DNA of 33,413 nt. It comes from Flavobacteriales bacterium (GTDB taxonomy: Bacteria; Bacteroidota; Bacteroidia; Flavobacteriales_D; Cryomorphaceae). This document shows positions 22,781-31,538 of the stretch, piece by piece. The stretch lies in the NCBI GenBank assembly GCA_007125175.1, contig SLDS01000221.1, positions 1-33,413 of the forward strand, written 5' to 3'. How positions within the stretch are numbered: position 1 is the first letter of the stretch; every line of letters begins with the position of its first letter. The notes beneath the pieces were generated by a model, which was given only the letters and a program-made list of their open reading frames with translations, made no database searches and was not told the DNA's origin. The translations under genes were made by a program, and so were the position numbers.

Positions 22781-23773
22781 TTATTGTACAACAAACTTGT
22801 GTGTATGTGCTGATCCACCTCCGATGGCTCTGAACACATAGGCGCCACTGCGCAGTCCCTGCACATCAATCTCAAACTCTTCAAGCATAGGGACAATCAC
22901 ATCCTTGATTCTTTTGCCGGAAAGGTCATAAATCTCATAGCGCTCAGTAGCGTGGGGAGCTTCAAAACGCAGCATCTGACCTTCGTTCAGAGGATTGGGG
23001 TAAAGCGTCCCAAGGTTCTTTTTCTCTTCGCTGGTGCTAAGTGGAAAGCACTCGCAATCGTGCCATCCCAGAGACTCCCAATTGCCCACGAGAAAACCTT
23101 CAGGGCCGGTAATCACAGGCGGAATGGAATCCCACTCAAGACCGGTATTGAAAGGAGCGGCAGCATCGATGTATCCACCGGTAATTCCGAATTTGCGGAT
23201 GAGGCTGTGGTCGGTGGTCCATGCGATGGAACCATTGTCGATCCAGGTAAAGGCCGGCGGTACATTGTTCCATCCACCACCGAGGGGCGGGTGGCCGGGG
23301 TCTTCGCCGATGCGGCCGATCACATCTACAGGGGCGGCCTGATTGCCGAAAAGTCGGCTCAACACCATTACGTCGTTTCCGTTGAAGTACATGGTATTGT
23401 TCTCATTGTACACAGGATTGGCGAAATGGTCGGCTTTGGCCTGAAGCTCAAGCCAAACGGGCTGTTCCTGACCTTCACCTTCTGGATTGCGCTTGTCGAT
23501 CACAATCACCCAGGTGGAATAGGCCTCAATCATCTCCTGAGGCAGGCGGTACACCTGATTTTGGGGATTGGCCTGCGAAGATCCATTGGAATATCGGGCC
23601 AATTGGTAGTCGTGGAGATTGATGGGATTGGGCGTGGGATTGTAGATTTCCAAGGCCTTGTTATTGCCCCAGCCTTCTACATACTCGGATATAAACAACT
23701 CATTGCAGTCGAATTGAGCGCTGAGTAGCGATGCTGTTCCGGCTGCAAACAATGAAAGTAAGATTCTTTTCAT
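22781..23773 (-). CDS. Lamin-tail-domain protein with T9SS sorting signal
   Basis: A 330-residue protein; the start is ATG 23773, giving signal peptide MKRILLSLFAAGTASLLSAQ. Residues ~20-150 match the lamin-tail domain often found at the N-terminus of secreted nucleases and surface proteins in Bacteroidota (ELFISEYVEGWGNNKALEIYNPT, LHDYQLARYSNG, VYRLPQEMIEAYSTWVIV, FNGNDVMVLSR). The middle (IDNGSIAWTTDHSLIRKFGITGG) continues that fold. The C-terminal ~75 residues (LGTLYPNPLNEGQMLRFEAP, YEIYDLSGKRIKDVIV, GAYVFRAIG, THKFVVQ) are a T9SS type A sorting domain. No nuclease domain is attached, unlike longer relatives. It is the first gene of the operon with the TonB receptor and the PLD-like protein, and has a good promoter box 29 bp upstream. 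Confidence 0.9.
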   Translation of the reverse strand: MKRILLSLFAAGTASLLSAQFDCNELFISEYVEGWGNNKALEIYNPTPNPINLHDYQLARYSNGSSQANPQNQVYRLPQEMIEAYSTWVIVIDKRNPEGEGQEQPVWLELQAKADHFANPVYNENNTMYFNGNDVMVLSRLFGNQAAPVDVIGRIGEDPGHPPLGGGWNNVPPAFTWIDNGSIAWTTDHSLIRKFGITGGYIDAAAPFNTGLEWDSIPPVITGPEGFLVGNWESLGWHDCECFPLSTSEEKKNLGTLYPNPLNEGQMLRFEAPHATERYEIYDLSGKRIKDVIVPMLEEFEIDVQGLRSGAYVFRAIGGGSAHTHKFVVQ

Positions 23774-23802
23774 AAGGTTCAATTTTGTGGTGAGTGCGGC
23801 TG

Positions 23803-23810
23803 CAAAAGTA
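23803..23810 (-). promoter_or_regulatory. -7 promoter box for the lamin-tail/TonB/PLD operon
   Basis: TACTTTTG on the minus strand, an exact TAnnTTTG match, 29 bp before the ATG at 23773. A TTG lies 24 bp upstream, close to the expected -33 position. Confidence 0.55.
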
Positions 23811-23945
23811 ACCATTCACATTCTTTAAGAAACGCAAAATACAGAATTTGCTGAAGATTTAATCCTCTGGTAACATCGCTCGGTCAATTCACAAAAAATC
23901 CTTGAAAAACTCCCCGAAGTAAAACTCTTAAAGCCATCGAAATGC

Positions 23946-23953
23946 TACCTTTG
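23946..23953 (+). promoter_or_regulatory. -7 promoter box for the giant surface protein
   Basis: TACCTTTG, an exact TAnnTTTG match, 26 bp before the ATG at 23980. No -33 TTG is seen at normal spacing. The rest of the 206-bp divergent spacer (23774-23979) shows nothing else recognisable. Confidence 0.5.
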
Positions 23954-23979
23954 ATCCCTATCCCGACTCACCCGTTTTC

Positions 23980-26900
23980 ATGCTTCGGCTCATCCGGATT
24001 TTTTCACTGCACCTAATTCTCATAGCCCTTTGGCATTGTGATCTTTATGCTGCACACAATTCCGGGCTGAGCGTGACTTACTCCTGTCTTGGCGACAACA
24101 CCTATGAGATTCGGGCCAGGCTCTTTCGGGATTGCGAAGACCCTCAGGAAGCCTCCAATACCCTCAGCGCCTTTATCTATTCCTCCTGCAGCAGCGTGGG
24201 CTTTACCAGTCTCAACCTCGAATACACCGAGGAGGTGTCGCAGCTCTGCCCCGCAGCCTTGCCCTTTAGCAATTGTGTAGGGGGCACCGAACCCGGCGCC
24301 TCGCTGAGTGTGTACAGCACTACGATTACGCTGGAAGCCTGCAGCGATTGGCGCATCGTGGTAGCCGAGCAGTACCGCACACCTGTGGTAAACCTCATCG
24401 ATGCCGGAGTGCAGCGCATCCACGTGGAGGCCTTTCTCAACAATGTAGACGCTCCCTGCAACAGTTCCCCGGAGGCGGGTGTGCTCAAACTGCCTCTGAG
24501 CTGTGTGGCCAATCCCTTGGAATTTAATTTGGGTTTTGTCGAGCCCAATGGTGACAGCCTCGTGTATGAACTCGTTCCCGCCCTCACTTCCGAAGTCGCC
24601 ATAGAAGCGGTGGAGATGAACTACCAAAATCCATATTCCGGTGCATCGCCCATCACAGGCATGGACATCAATCCTGCCAATGGGCAGCTCAGCGCACTTC
24701 CGCCCATTCAGGGCAAATTCAATGCAGTGGTCAGGGTGAGTGAATACCGCAATGGAGTGCTCGTGGGGCAGGTGAGCCACGATTTTTTGTTCAGCATTCA
24801 AGCTTGCCCCAATCCCCCGCCCGAGCCGCTGCCCGAGAGCCTGAGCTACATCAGCGGAGGTGCCTACCCCATAGACGATAGCAGTCTGAGCATCTGTCCC
24901 GGCGATGATTTTTGTTTTTCCATCTCCTTTGCCTCAGCGATCGACAGCCTCAACCTAAGCCTGAGCAGCAATATTGAAAGCACCTTATCGGGGGCGAGCT
25001 ATACCGTGAGCGGCAGCAATCCCGCTACCATCGAGCTTTGCGGAAGCGTACCCGAAGACTTTGAGGGCAGCTCTATTCTCATCCAAGCCAGTGACGATGC
25101 CTGCCCCGTGATGAATCAGAGCTATCATAGCATCGATCTGATACCGCGAATGGCACTCGCGGCTGGTCCCGACACGACCATCTGTCCGGGCGAGAGCATC
25201 AGCCTCAGCGCCAGCAATGGAGGCCTGCACACCTGGCTGGATGCAGAGGGAAATATGCTGCCTGCGGGGGAGCTCCTCTCCTGTAATCCCTGTGATTCTC
25301 CCAGCCTGAGTCCCGATAGCAGCTTCAGCCTGCAAGTGCAAGGCAGCTACCCGGGCAGCTCTTGTCCAAATGTAGTAAGCATCGACATCAGCGTAGTGCT
25401 CAGCTATGCACTCGAAATCAACCCGGAAAGCTGTACAGGCGGGGACGGCAGCATCTTGATCGATATCAGCGAGGGTTCTGGAAATTACAGCGTCGAATGG
25501 GGCGACAGCGATTCTCAGAGCCTGCTGCGCGAAGGCCTTACGGCCGGCACCTACACAGCCATTGTCCATGACCTCGACTACGGCTGCAGCCGGGAAATAA
25601 GTGCAGAATTAGACCAGCTCAGCTTTCCTACGGCCCATGCAGGAGCCGATGCCACATCTTGTGGCCTGAGCTATTCCCTGCAAGCAGATGATGCCACCGG
25701 AGCAGGCCAATGGCTGGCACCACCCGGAGTAATGCTCAGCGATGAGCATGCTCCAAATGCCATTGCCAGTGCGGTAGCCGAGGGCAGCTACACCCTCACC
25801 TGGATCGACGATGCGGGCTCGGGATGCGTGGACAGCGCCGAGGTGCAGATCGACTTCTATGTGCAAGCTCAGGTGAACATACTAAACAGCGACACCAGCT
25901 GTGGCGATAGCCGCTCCATCTCAGCAAGTGCCGTGGGAGCTTCCTTTGCCTGGAGTGGAGATGAGGTGCTCAGCTTTGACAACAGCGACAGCCTGACCAC
26001 CCATGTGCAGGCCTCTGAATACGGAAGTTTCTGGCTGGTGGCTCTCAGCCAAAATGGGCCCTGTGCCGCGACCGATAGCATGCTCCTCACCTTCGTGGAG
26101 CAACCGATAGCCGTTGTGGGGCAGGATGTGGAAGTATGTGGTAGCACAGCCAATATTTACGCCCAGGATAACGGCTGGAATGGATTCTGGAACCTCCCAG
26201 AAGGCCTGAGCAGCAACGAAGAAATTTACGAATCCAGTCTCAGCGTGGAAGCGGACAACTACGGCATCTACACGGCAGTATGGCAGGTTGACAATATGGG
26301 TACCTGCAGCGACCGGGACTCCTTACAGCTGCGATTTACCGAAATACCAGAAGTGGGCCTGCCCTCGGATACCGCTTTGTGTGGCTCAGAACTTCACATC
26401 GATATTCCGCCACCGGTGGGTGCTCTTAGCCTCCATTTGCCGGAAGGCTATACCGCAAGCGAGGCCAATGCCCTGCCGAGCACCCTCAGCGGCCCCTATG
26501 GCGACTTCGCCTGGTGGCTGCTGGCCGACAATGGCTACGGCTGCAAAGACAGCGCCATGATGGAAGTGGCTTTTGTGCAAACACCCTCATGGACTGGATC
26601 GGAAATCGAGGAAATCTGCGGGCTGCAGTGGAACTTGGAGCTGGCGTCTACTGCAGACCAAGTGCAGTGGACAGGCAGCGAGGGCCTGAACATCGTAAGT
26701 ACAGGTGCGGGAGGAGCTGCATTAAGTGCCGATGCCGAAGGTGAATACCTGCTGTACTACCAAGCCGTGAATGCCGAACTCTGTGCTGACAGCGCTGAGC
26801 TTGTGCTTCACTTCTTCGAGCAGCCGGAGCTCAGCCACAGCGGAGACAGCATACTCTGCGACGCTCAATTGGAATTGCAGGCCGAGCACAGTGCCGGGGA

Positions 26901-29391
26901 GCTGCAATGGCATTTTCCGGAAGGGGTGTCGCAAACAGCCATCGGTGGCTCGGGCTACCTCATCAGCGCTGCGCCGGGAGCTGATTATGCGATTGGTTTC
27001 AGCCTGCAGCACGGGCCTTGCCTGATCGAAGACAGCTTGGTAATCGGCTTCCGGGATGCACCGCAAATTGTAAATGCTGCCTTCGAGTGCCTGGGCTATG
27101 ATGCACTCTTCAGCCTGAGCTTCGAGGCTCAGGGCGGCAATAGTGCAAACTATGTAGTGAGCGGACTGGATATGTGGATGGAAAGTTCGGGCTTCGTATC
27201 CAATCCGCTCAACTCGGAAACCCCCGTTCAGGTGGTGCTCAGCGATGGCGGAATTTGCGGAAGCGACAGCCTGAGCGGCAGTATCTACTGCCCTGTGATC
27301 ACCGATGCGGGCAGTATGGAGCCCGATAGCCTGCGCATATGCGGCGAGGAGCAGGTACATGCCGGTATTTCAACGGCCGCGAGCCTCGATGGCAATGATA
27401 CCCTGTTATACGCCCTCCACACCCTGCCGGGAAATGAATTGGGGGAGGTAATTGCCTGGAGTGCTGAGCCTGCCTTTGCCTTCGAGGAAGGAATGAACCA
27501 TCTGACCACATATTACATTTCTGCTGTAGTGGGCAATGCTTCGAATGGCCACATAGATCTCAGCGACCCCTTTCTATCCGTATCTGCAGGCACACCGGCG
27601 ATCTTCTATGTAGAGCCTACCGCCCAAATGGAAGGCGAAGTCTCACTCTGCCCCTATGAGGACTGGCATTTTGAAGTAAGTCTGCAGGGCAATGGGCCTT
27701 TGTGGCTGGGATACTCCAACAATGCACAGACTTATGAGGTAGAAGTATGGCCCCCTCACTATGACTTGCCCGCCCCAGAGGCAGGCGAGTACATCTTGCA
27801 AGGCCTGCACAGCGCGTGGTGTCTTGGGGAGCCTTCGGGCATCGCTTTTCGCGAAAATTACGTGATACCGCAAGCCGTTTTGGAGCTCCCCGAAAGCGTA
27901 TGCGAAGGAGATACGGCGCTGCTGGAAGTCATTTTGAGCGGAAGCTCGCCCTATGGCCTTGAGATCGGGCTGGACGGAAATGCCATCGCCAGCTATTCCG
28001 GAAGCTCGGAAAGCTACAGCCTTGAGGTGACAGAAGCCGGCCTCTACAACCTGCTGTATGTGGATGATGCCCACTGCAGCAATACGGAGCCGGAAGTGGA
28101 GGCTGAGCTAGGCCTGCGGCCACTGCCTATCAACGATCTCGGCGATAGCCTGGCCTACTGCTCGGGAGCGGAGATCGGTGTGGGAGATGCCGGAATCACG
28201 GGGCAAGCATACACATGGATGCCGCACCCCTACCTCGAGGAATTGGAAGGCCCGAGCGTGGGCTTCTATGCCGAGCACACAGGCAGCGTGCCGGGTGTGG
28301 AAATCCTCGTGCGCGAGGCGAGCCTCAACGGATGCAGCAGCATTGACAGCTTAAGCGTGTGGATATACGAGATTCCTGAAGCGCTCATCGCCGGTGAGGA
28401 TGAGCTCTGCGCCGGTGACAGCCTCTACCTCTACGGCCACGGAGCTGGCGCGGTGAGTTGGAGTCCTGCACACCTTTTCGGCAAAGCCGACCAAGCTTCG
28501 AGCAGCTTCAGTGCTCAGGTGAGCACAGTGATAAGCCTCGAAGTAACCAATGAAGGGCAATGCAGCAATAGCACAAGTTTGCACGTTCAGGTGCACCCCT
28601 TGCCTCCGGCCGCTTTTACCGCCGATGCCATCGCAGGTTGCGCCCCGCTCGAAGTACACCTGGAAGCCTTGTTTCCCAGCAGCAGCTTCAGCTACCTCTG
28701 GTATACCGGTAGCCAATCCGGCAGCCTCACGGGAGGCAGCCTTCTCAAGCATACCTATACCGCCTCCGGCAGCTTTCAGCCCCGCTTGGAGGTGAGCGAT
28801 GCCCATGGGTGTGTAGCTGAGTACGAGCTGCCCACGGAGATAGATGTCTATGATGTGAGAGCGGGATTTGACTTTCACCCCCGGGAGCCGAGCATCCTGG
28901 AGCCCATGGTGTATTTCAGCAATGAATCCAGCCCCGGGGTGCAATCCGAATGGAGCTTCGGCGGACTGGACTTTTCGAATGAGAGGCATCCCAGTTTCCG
29001 CTTTCCCGATGAGCTCGGGGGCAGCTACGAGGTATGCCTGGAAGTGCTCAGCGAGCAGGGCTGCACCGATAGCCATTGCCGCCGCGTGACCTTGAAAGAC
29101 GATTATCTGGTATTCATGCCCAGTGCCTTCAGCCCCAATGGAGACGGGCTCAACGAGCTCTTCGGGCCCACCCTCTCGCGCGATGACATGGCGCATTACC
29201 GCTTGCGAATTACCAATAGAGCGGGGCAGCTGATCTTTGAGAGCCGCGATCCCCGTCAGAGGTGGAATGGATCGGCCATGGGCTCGGATCACTACGAAGC
29301 CGGGGGACTGTACATCTGGCAATTGGAAATCAGGCCGAGCTTTGATGTGGCCATCCGGCAGTATACTGGCAGCGTGATGATGCTGCGGTGA
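23980..29391 (+). CDS. Giant T9SS type B (CHU_C) surface protein with Ig-like and PKD repeats
   Basis: A 1,803-residue surface protein. Signal peptide: LRLIRIFSLHLILIALWHCDLYA. The N-terminal ~275 residues (LSVTYSCLGDNTYEIRARLFRDC) match the opening domain common to large Bacteroidota gliding/adhesion-associated proteins. A SprB-like repeat lies near 480-555 (CTGGDGSILIDISEGSGNYSVEW). Six Ig-like modules follow, with first cysteines at 561, 641, 720, 801, 880 and 960. Each has a W(x)nP(E/x)G-type core in most copies and a second cysteine in a C...DS context about 55 residues later. A diverged region (1037-1540) and two PKD-like domains (from ~1545; GCAPLEVHLEALFPSSSFSYLWY and FNDERHPSFRF-type sequence) precede the CHU_C domain. 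SPNGDGLNELF at 1718 marks that T9SS type B sorting domain, which runs to the last residue. It is likely an adhesin or surface filament; no enzyme domain is seen. It stands alone, with its own promoter. Confidence 0.93.
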   Translation: MLRLIRIFSLHLILIALWHCDLYAAHNSGLSVTYSCLGDNTYEIRARLFRDCEDPQEASNTLSAFIYSSCSSVGFTSLNLEYTEEVSQLCPAALPFSNCVGGTEPGASLSVYSTTITLEACSDWRIVVAEQYRTPVVNLIDAGVQRIHVEAFLNNVDAPCNSSPEAGVLKLPLSCVANPLEFNLGFVEPNGDSLVYELVPALTSEVAIEAVEMNYQNPYSGASPITGMDINPANGQLSALPPIQGKFNAVVRVSEYRNGVLVGQVSHDFLFSIQACPNPPPEPLPESLSYISGGAYPIDDSSLSICPGDDFCFSISFASAIDSLNLSLSSNIESTLSGASYTVSGSNPATIELCGSVPEDFEGSSILIQASDDACPVMNQSYHSIDLIPRMALAAGPDTTICPGESISLSASNGGLHTWLDAEGNMLPAGELLSCNPCDSPSLSPDSSFSLQVQGSYPGSSCPNVVSIDISVVLSYALEINPESCTGGDGSILIDISEGSGNYSVEWGDSDSQSLLREGLTAGTYTAIVHDLDYGCSREISAELDQLSFPTAHAGADATSCGLSYSLQADDATGAGQWLAPPGVMLSDEHAPNAIASAVAEGSYTLTWIDDAGSGCVDSAEVQIDFYVQAQVNILNSDTSCGDSRSISASAVGASFAWSGDEVLSFDNSDSLTTHVQASEYGSFWLVALSQNGPCAATDSMLLTFVEQPIAVVGQDVEVCGSTANIYAQDNGWNGFWNLPEGLSSNEEIYESSLSVEADNYGIYTAVWQVDNMGTCSDRDSLQLRFTEIPEVGLPSDTALCGSELHIDIPPPVGALSLHLPEGYTASEANALPSTLSGPYGDFAWWLLADNGYGCKDSAMMEVAFVQTPSWTGSEIEEICGLQWNLELASTADQVQWTGSEGLNIVSTGAGGAALSADAEGEYLLYYQAVNAELCADSAELVLHFFEQPELSHSGDSILCDAQLELQAEHSAGELQWHFPEGVSQTAIGGSGYLISAAPGADYAIGFSLQHGPCLIEDSLVIGFRDAPQIVNAAFECLGYDALFSLSFEAQGGNSANYVVSGLDMWMESSGFVSNPLNSETPVQVVLSDGGICGSDSLSGSIYCPVITDAGSMEPDSLRICGEEQVHAGISTAASLDGNDTLLYALHTLPGNELGEVIAWSAEPAFAFEEGMNHLTTYYISAVVGNASNGHIDLSDPFLSVSAGTPAIFYVEPTAQMEGEVSLCPYEDWHFEVSLQGNGPLWLGYSNNAQTYEVEVWPPHYDLPAPEAGEYILQGLHSAWCLGEPSGIAFRENYVIPQAVLELPESVCEGDTALLEVILSGSSPYGLEIGLDGNAIASYSGSSESYSLEVTEAGLYNLLYVDDAHCSNTEPEVEAELGLRPLPINDLGDSLAYCSGAEIGVGDAGITGQAYTWMPHPYLEELEGPSVGFYAEHTGSVPGVEILVREASLNGCSSIDSLSVWIYEIPEALIAGEDELCAGDSLYLYGHGAGAVSWSPAHLFGKADQASSSFSAQVSTVISLEVTNEGQCSNSTSLHVQVHPLPPAAFTADAIAGCAPLEVHLEALFPSSSFSYLWYTGSQSGSLTGGSLLKHTYTASGSFQPRLEVSDAHGCVAEYELPTEIDVYDVRAGFDFHPREPSILEPMVYFSNESSPGVQSEWSFGGLDFSNERHPSFRFPDELGGSYEVCLEVLSEQGCTDSHCRRVTLKDDYLVFMPSAFSPNGDGLNELFGPTLSRDDMAHYRLRITNRAGQLIFESRDPRQRWNGSAMGSDHYEAGGLYIWQLEIRPSFDVAIRQYTGSVMMLR

Positions 29392-29454
29392 TTGAGCTAG
29401 TACACTGAGCTTACGCCAAATTGAAAAACATCAGCCCGGCCTTGTCAATTCCTT

Positions 29455-29462
29455 TATCTTAG
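29455..29462 (+). promoter_or_regulatory. Weak -7 box for the glycosyltransferase operon
   Basis: TATCTTAG differs at one position from TAnnTTTG and lies 16 bp before the TTG start at 29479. It is in an 87-bp gap with no terminator visible after the preceding gene. Confidence 0.35.
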
Positions 29463-29478
29463 CGAAAATTTTTTTGGC

Positions 29479-30198
29479 TTGAACAGGGGTATCGTCATCA
29501 TTCCTACCTACAATGAGAGGGGTAACATCGCAGGTGTTATCGACCGGGTCCTTGCCCTGGATGCGCCCCTCGACATACTGGTGGTGGACGACAGTTCGCC
29601 CGATGGCACCGCCGATCTCGTGAGAGAAAAGCAAACAGAACATCCCGAGCACTTGCATTTGCTGGAGCGCAAAACAAAGGATGGGCTCGGCACTGCCTAC
29701 ATAGCGGGATTCCGCTGGTGCCTGGCGCGGGAGTACTCGGAGATTTTCGAAATGGATGCCGACCTCTCGCACAATCCCAATGACCTGCCACGGCTACACG
29801 AGCCCTGCCTCAAGGGCATAGCCGATATGAGCGTGGGCTCCCGCTACACGAGTGGTGGCAGGGTAAAAAATTGGCCTCTGGGCCGCATACTGATCTCCTA
29901 TTTTGCATCGCTCTACGTGAGGGCTGTGCTCTGGATAGCCGTGCGCGATACCACGGCGGGCTTTGTGTGCTACAAGCGGGAAGTGCTCGAGGCCATCGAC
30001 CTGGATCGCATCGAATTTGTGGGCTACGCCTTTCAAATCGAGATGAAATATGCCGCCATTCGCCACGGATTTCGCATCAGCGAAGTGCCCATCACCTTCA
30101 TTGACCGACAGGTGGGCACCAGCAAAATGAATATGGGCATCTTCAAGGAAGCATTCTTCGGGGTGCTCAAGATGCGCTTTAGAAAACGACAACCATGA
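29479..30198 (+). CDS. Polyprenol monophosphomannose synthase (GT2, DPM1-like)
   Basis: A 239-residue family 2 glycosyltransferase of the DPM1 type, which moves a hexose, usually mannose, from GDP to a polyprenyl phosphate at the cytoplasmic side of the membrane. Seen are VIIPTYNERGNI at the N-terminus, VVDDSSPDGTADLV, the DxD-type metal site D93-A-D95 in EMDADLSHNP, VGSRYTSGG, DTTAGFVCYKREVL, and the C-terminal VGTSKMNMGIFKEA with a basic end. No C-terminal membrane helices are present, as in the short bacterial form. The start is TTG 29479, directly before the conserved strand; no ATG fits. Its stop overlaps the following dihydroorotase by 4 bp (ATGA). The glycan or lipid it serves is not shown by the neighbours. 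Confidence 0.9.
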   Translation: MNRGIVIIPTYNERGNIAGVIDRVLALDAPLDILVVDDSSPDGTADLVREKQTEHPEHLHLLERKTKDGLGTAYIAGFRWCLAREYSEIFEMDADLSHNPNDLPRLHEPCLKGIADMSVGSRYTSGGRVKNWPLGRILISYFASLYVRAVLWIAVRDTTAGFVCYKREVLEAIDLDRIEFVGYAFQIEMKYAAIRHGFRISEVPITFIDRQVGTSKMNMGIFKEAFFGVLKMRFRKRQP

Positions 30199-31538
30199 GC
30201 AGCGGCAAAAGATTGATTCGGGGAGCTATGCTTGTCAACGAAGGCAAGCGCATGCAAAGCGATCTCCTCATCGAAAACGGACTGATAGCACGCATAGGCC
30301 CTGTGGCGGAGCTGCCGAGCGGCTGTGAGCTAATTGACGGGCGCGGCCTCTACCTCTTGCCGGGCCTCATCGACGATCAGGTACACTTCAGGGAGCCGGG
30401 CCTCACCCACAAGGCCGATATCGCCACCGAAAGCCGGGCAGCTGTGGCCGGTGGCATCACCAGCTTTATGGAAATGCCCAATACCCTGCCCAATACCCTG
30501 ACCCAGGAACTGCTCGAGGAGAAGTATCAGCGCGCCGCCGAATGCTCAGCGGCCAATTACTCCTTCTTCATGGGAGCTTCCAATGACAATCTCAATGAGG
30601 TGCTGCGTACGGACCCCTCGCGGGTGTGCGGGGTGAAGGTGTTCATGGGCTCCTCTACGGGAAATATGCTCGTGGATCACCCCAAAACCTTGGAAGGAAT
30701 TTTTCGCGAAAGCCCGACCATCGTGGCCGTACACTGCGAAGACGAAGCCACTATCGCCCGCAATACCGAGCAATTTCGAAAAGAATACGGCGAGGAGGTG
30801 CCCATCTCGGCCCACCCGCTCATCCGGTCGGCTGAGGCTTGCTACAGGAGCTCGTCTATGGCGGTGGAGCGCGCAGCCAAACACGGCACCCGCCTGCACA
30901 TCCTCCACATCTCCACCGAGAGAGAGCTCTCTCTCTTTGAGCGTGATAAGCCCCTTTCGGAAAAGAAGATCACCGCAGAGGCCTGCGTGCATCACCTCTG
31001 GTTTTGCGATGCCGACTACGCTGCCAAAGGAAGCCATATCAAGTGGAACCCCGCCGTGAAAACAGCGGCTGACAGAAAGGCCATCCGACAGGCGGTAATC
31101 GACGGGGCCATCGATGTGATCGCCACCGACCACGCCCCACACACGCGCGAGGAGAAGGCGGGAAGCTATTTCAAGGCGCCTTCAGGAGGGCCACTCGTGC
31201 AGCATGCCCTCCCCGCCCTGCTCGAATTGGTGGATGCAGGGGTCTTCAGCCTTGAGATGATCGTGGACAAATGCTGCCACAAGCCCGCTGAGCTCTTTCA
31301 GGTGAGGCGTCGTGGCTACCTGCGGGAAGGCTATGCCGCCGATTTGGTGCTGGTGGAGCCCAATGCCACCTGGCAAGTGAGCGGGGACAATATCCTCTAC
31401 AAATGCGGATGGAGCCCCTTTGAGGGTCAGAGCTTTAACAATCGAGTGCACAGTACTTTCGTAAATGGAAATCCGGTATACCGCGATGGTGTAGTTTTTG
31501 ATCAGGTGAGGGGAGAAAGATTGCTTTTTGACCGATGA
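30195..31538 (+). CDS. pyrC: Dihydroorotase (probable active copy)
   Basis: Dihydroorotase closes N-carbamoyl-aspartate to dihydroorotate, the third step of pyrimidine synthesis, in the cytoplasm. The 447-residue protein keeps most active-site residues: R66 of FREPG, the PNT asparagine in MEMPNTLP, Lys148 in GVKVFMGSSTGNM, His180 in VHCED, His238 in LHILHIST, and D312-H-A-P-H316. The first His of the HxH metal motif is Gln (D-D-Q62-V-H64-F-R). I recall DDQVHFREPG as usual in Bacteroidota dihydroorotases, so this is probably a lineage feature and not a defect. ATGA overlaps join it to the glycosyltransferase before and to the DUF4296 gene after it, an order also common in the phylum. A degenerate paralogue lies at 969-2252. 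Confidence 0.92.
   Translation: MSSGKRLIRGAMLVNEGKRMQSDLLIENGLIARIGPVAELPSGCELIDGRGLYLLPGLIDDQVHFREPGLTHKADIATESRAAVAGGITSFMEMPNTLPNTLTQELLEEKYQRAAECSAANYSFFMGASNDNLNEVLRTDPSRVCGVKVFMGSSTGNMLVDHPKTLEGIFRESPTIVAVHCEDEATIARNTEQFRKEYGEEVPISAHPLIRSAEACYRSSSMAVERAAKHGTRLHILHISTERELSLFERDKPLSEKKITAEACVHHLWFCDADYAAKGSHIKWNPAVKTAADRKAIRQAVIDGAIDVIATDHAPHTREEKAGSYFKAPSGGPLVQHALPALLELVDAGVFSLEMIVDKCCHKPAELFQVRRRGYLREGYAADLVLVEPNATWQVSGDNILYKCGWSPFEGQSFNNRVHSTFVNGNPVYRDGVVFDQVRGERLLFDR

Noticed and set aside
28351-29322. A 323-residue minus-strand open frame
   Set aside because: It is antisense to the C-terminal PKD/CHU_C part of the giant surface protein and is composition-driven.
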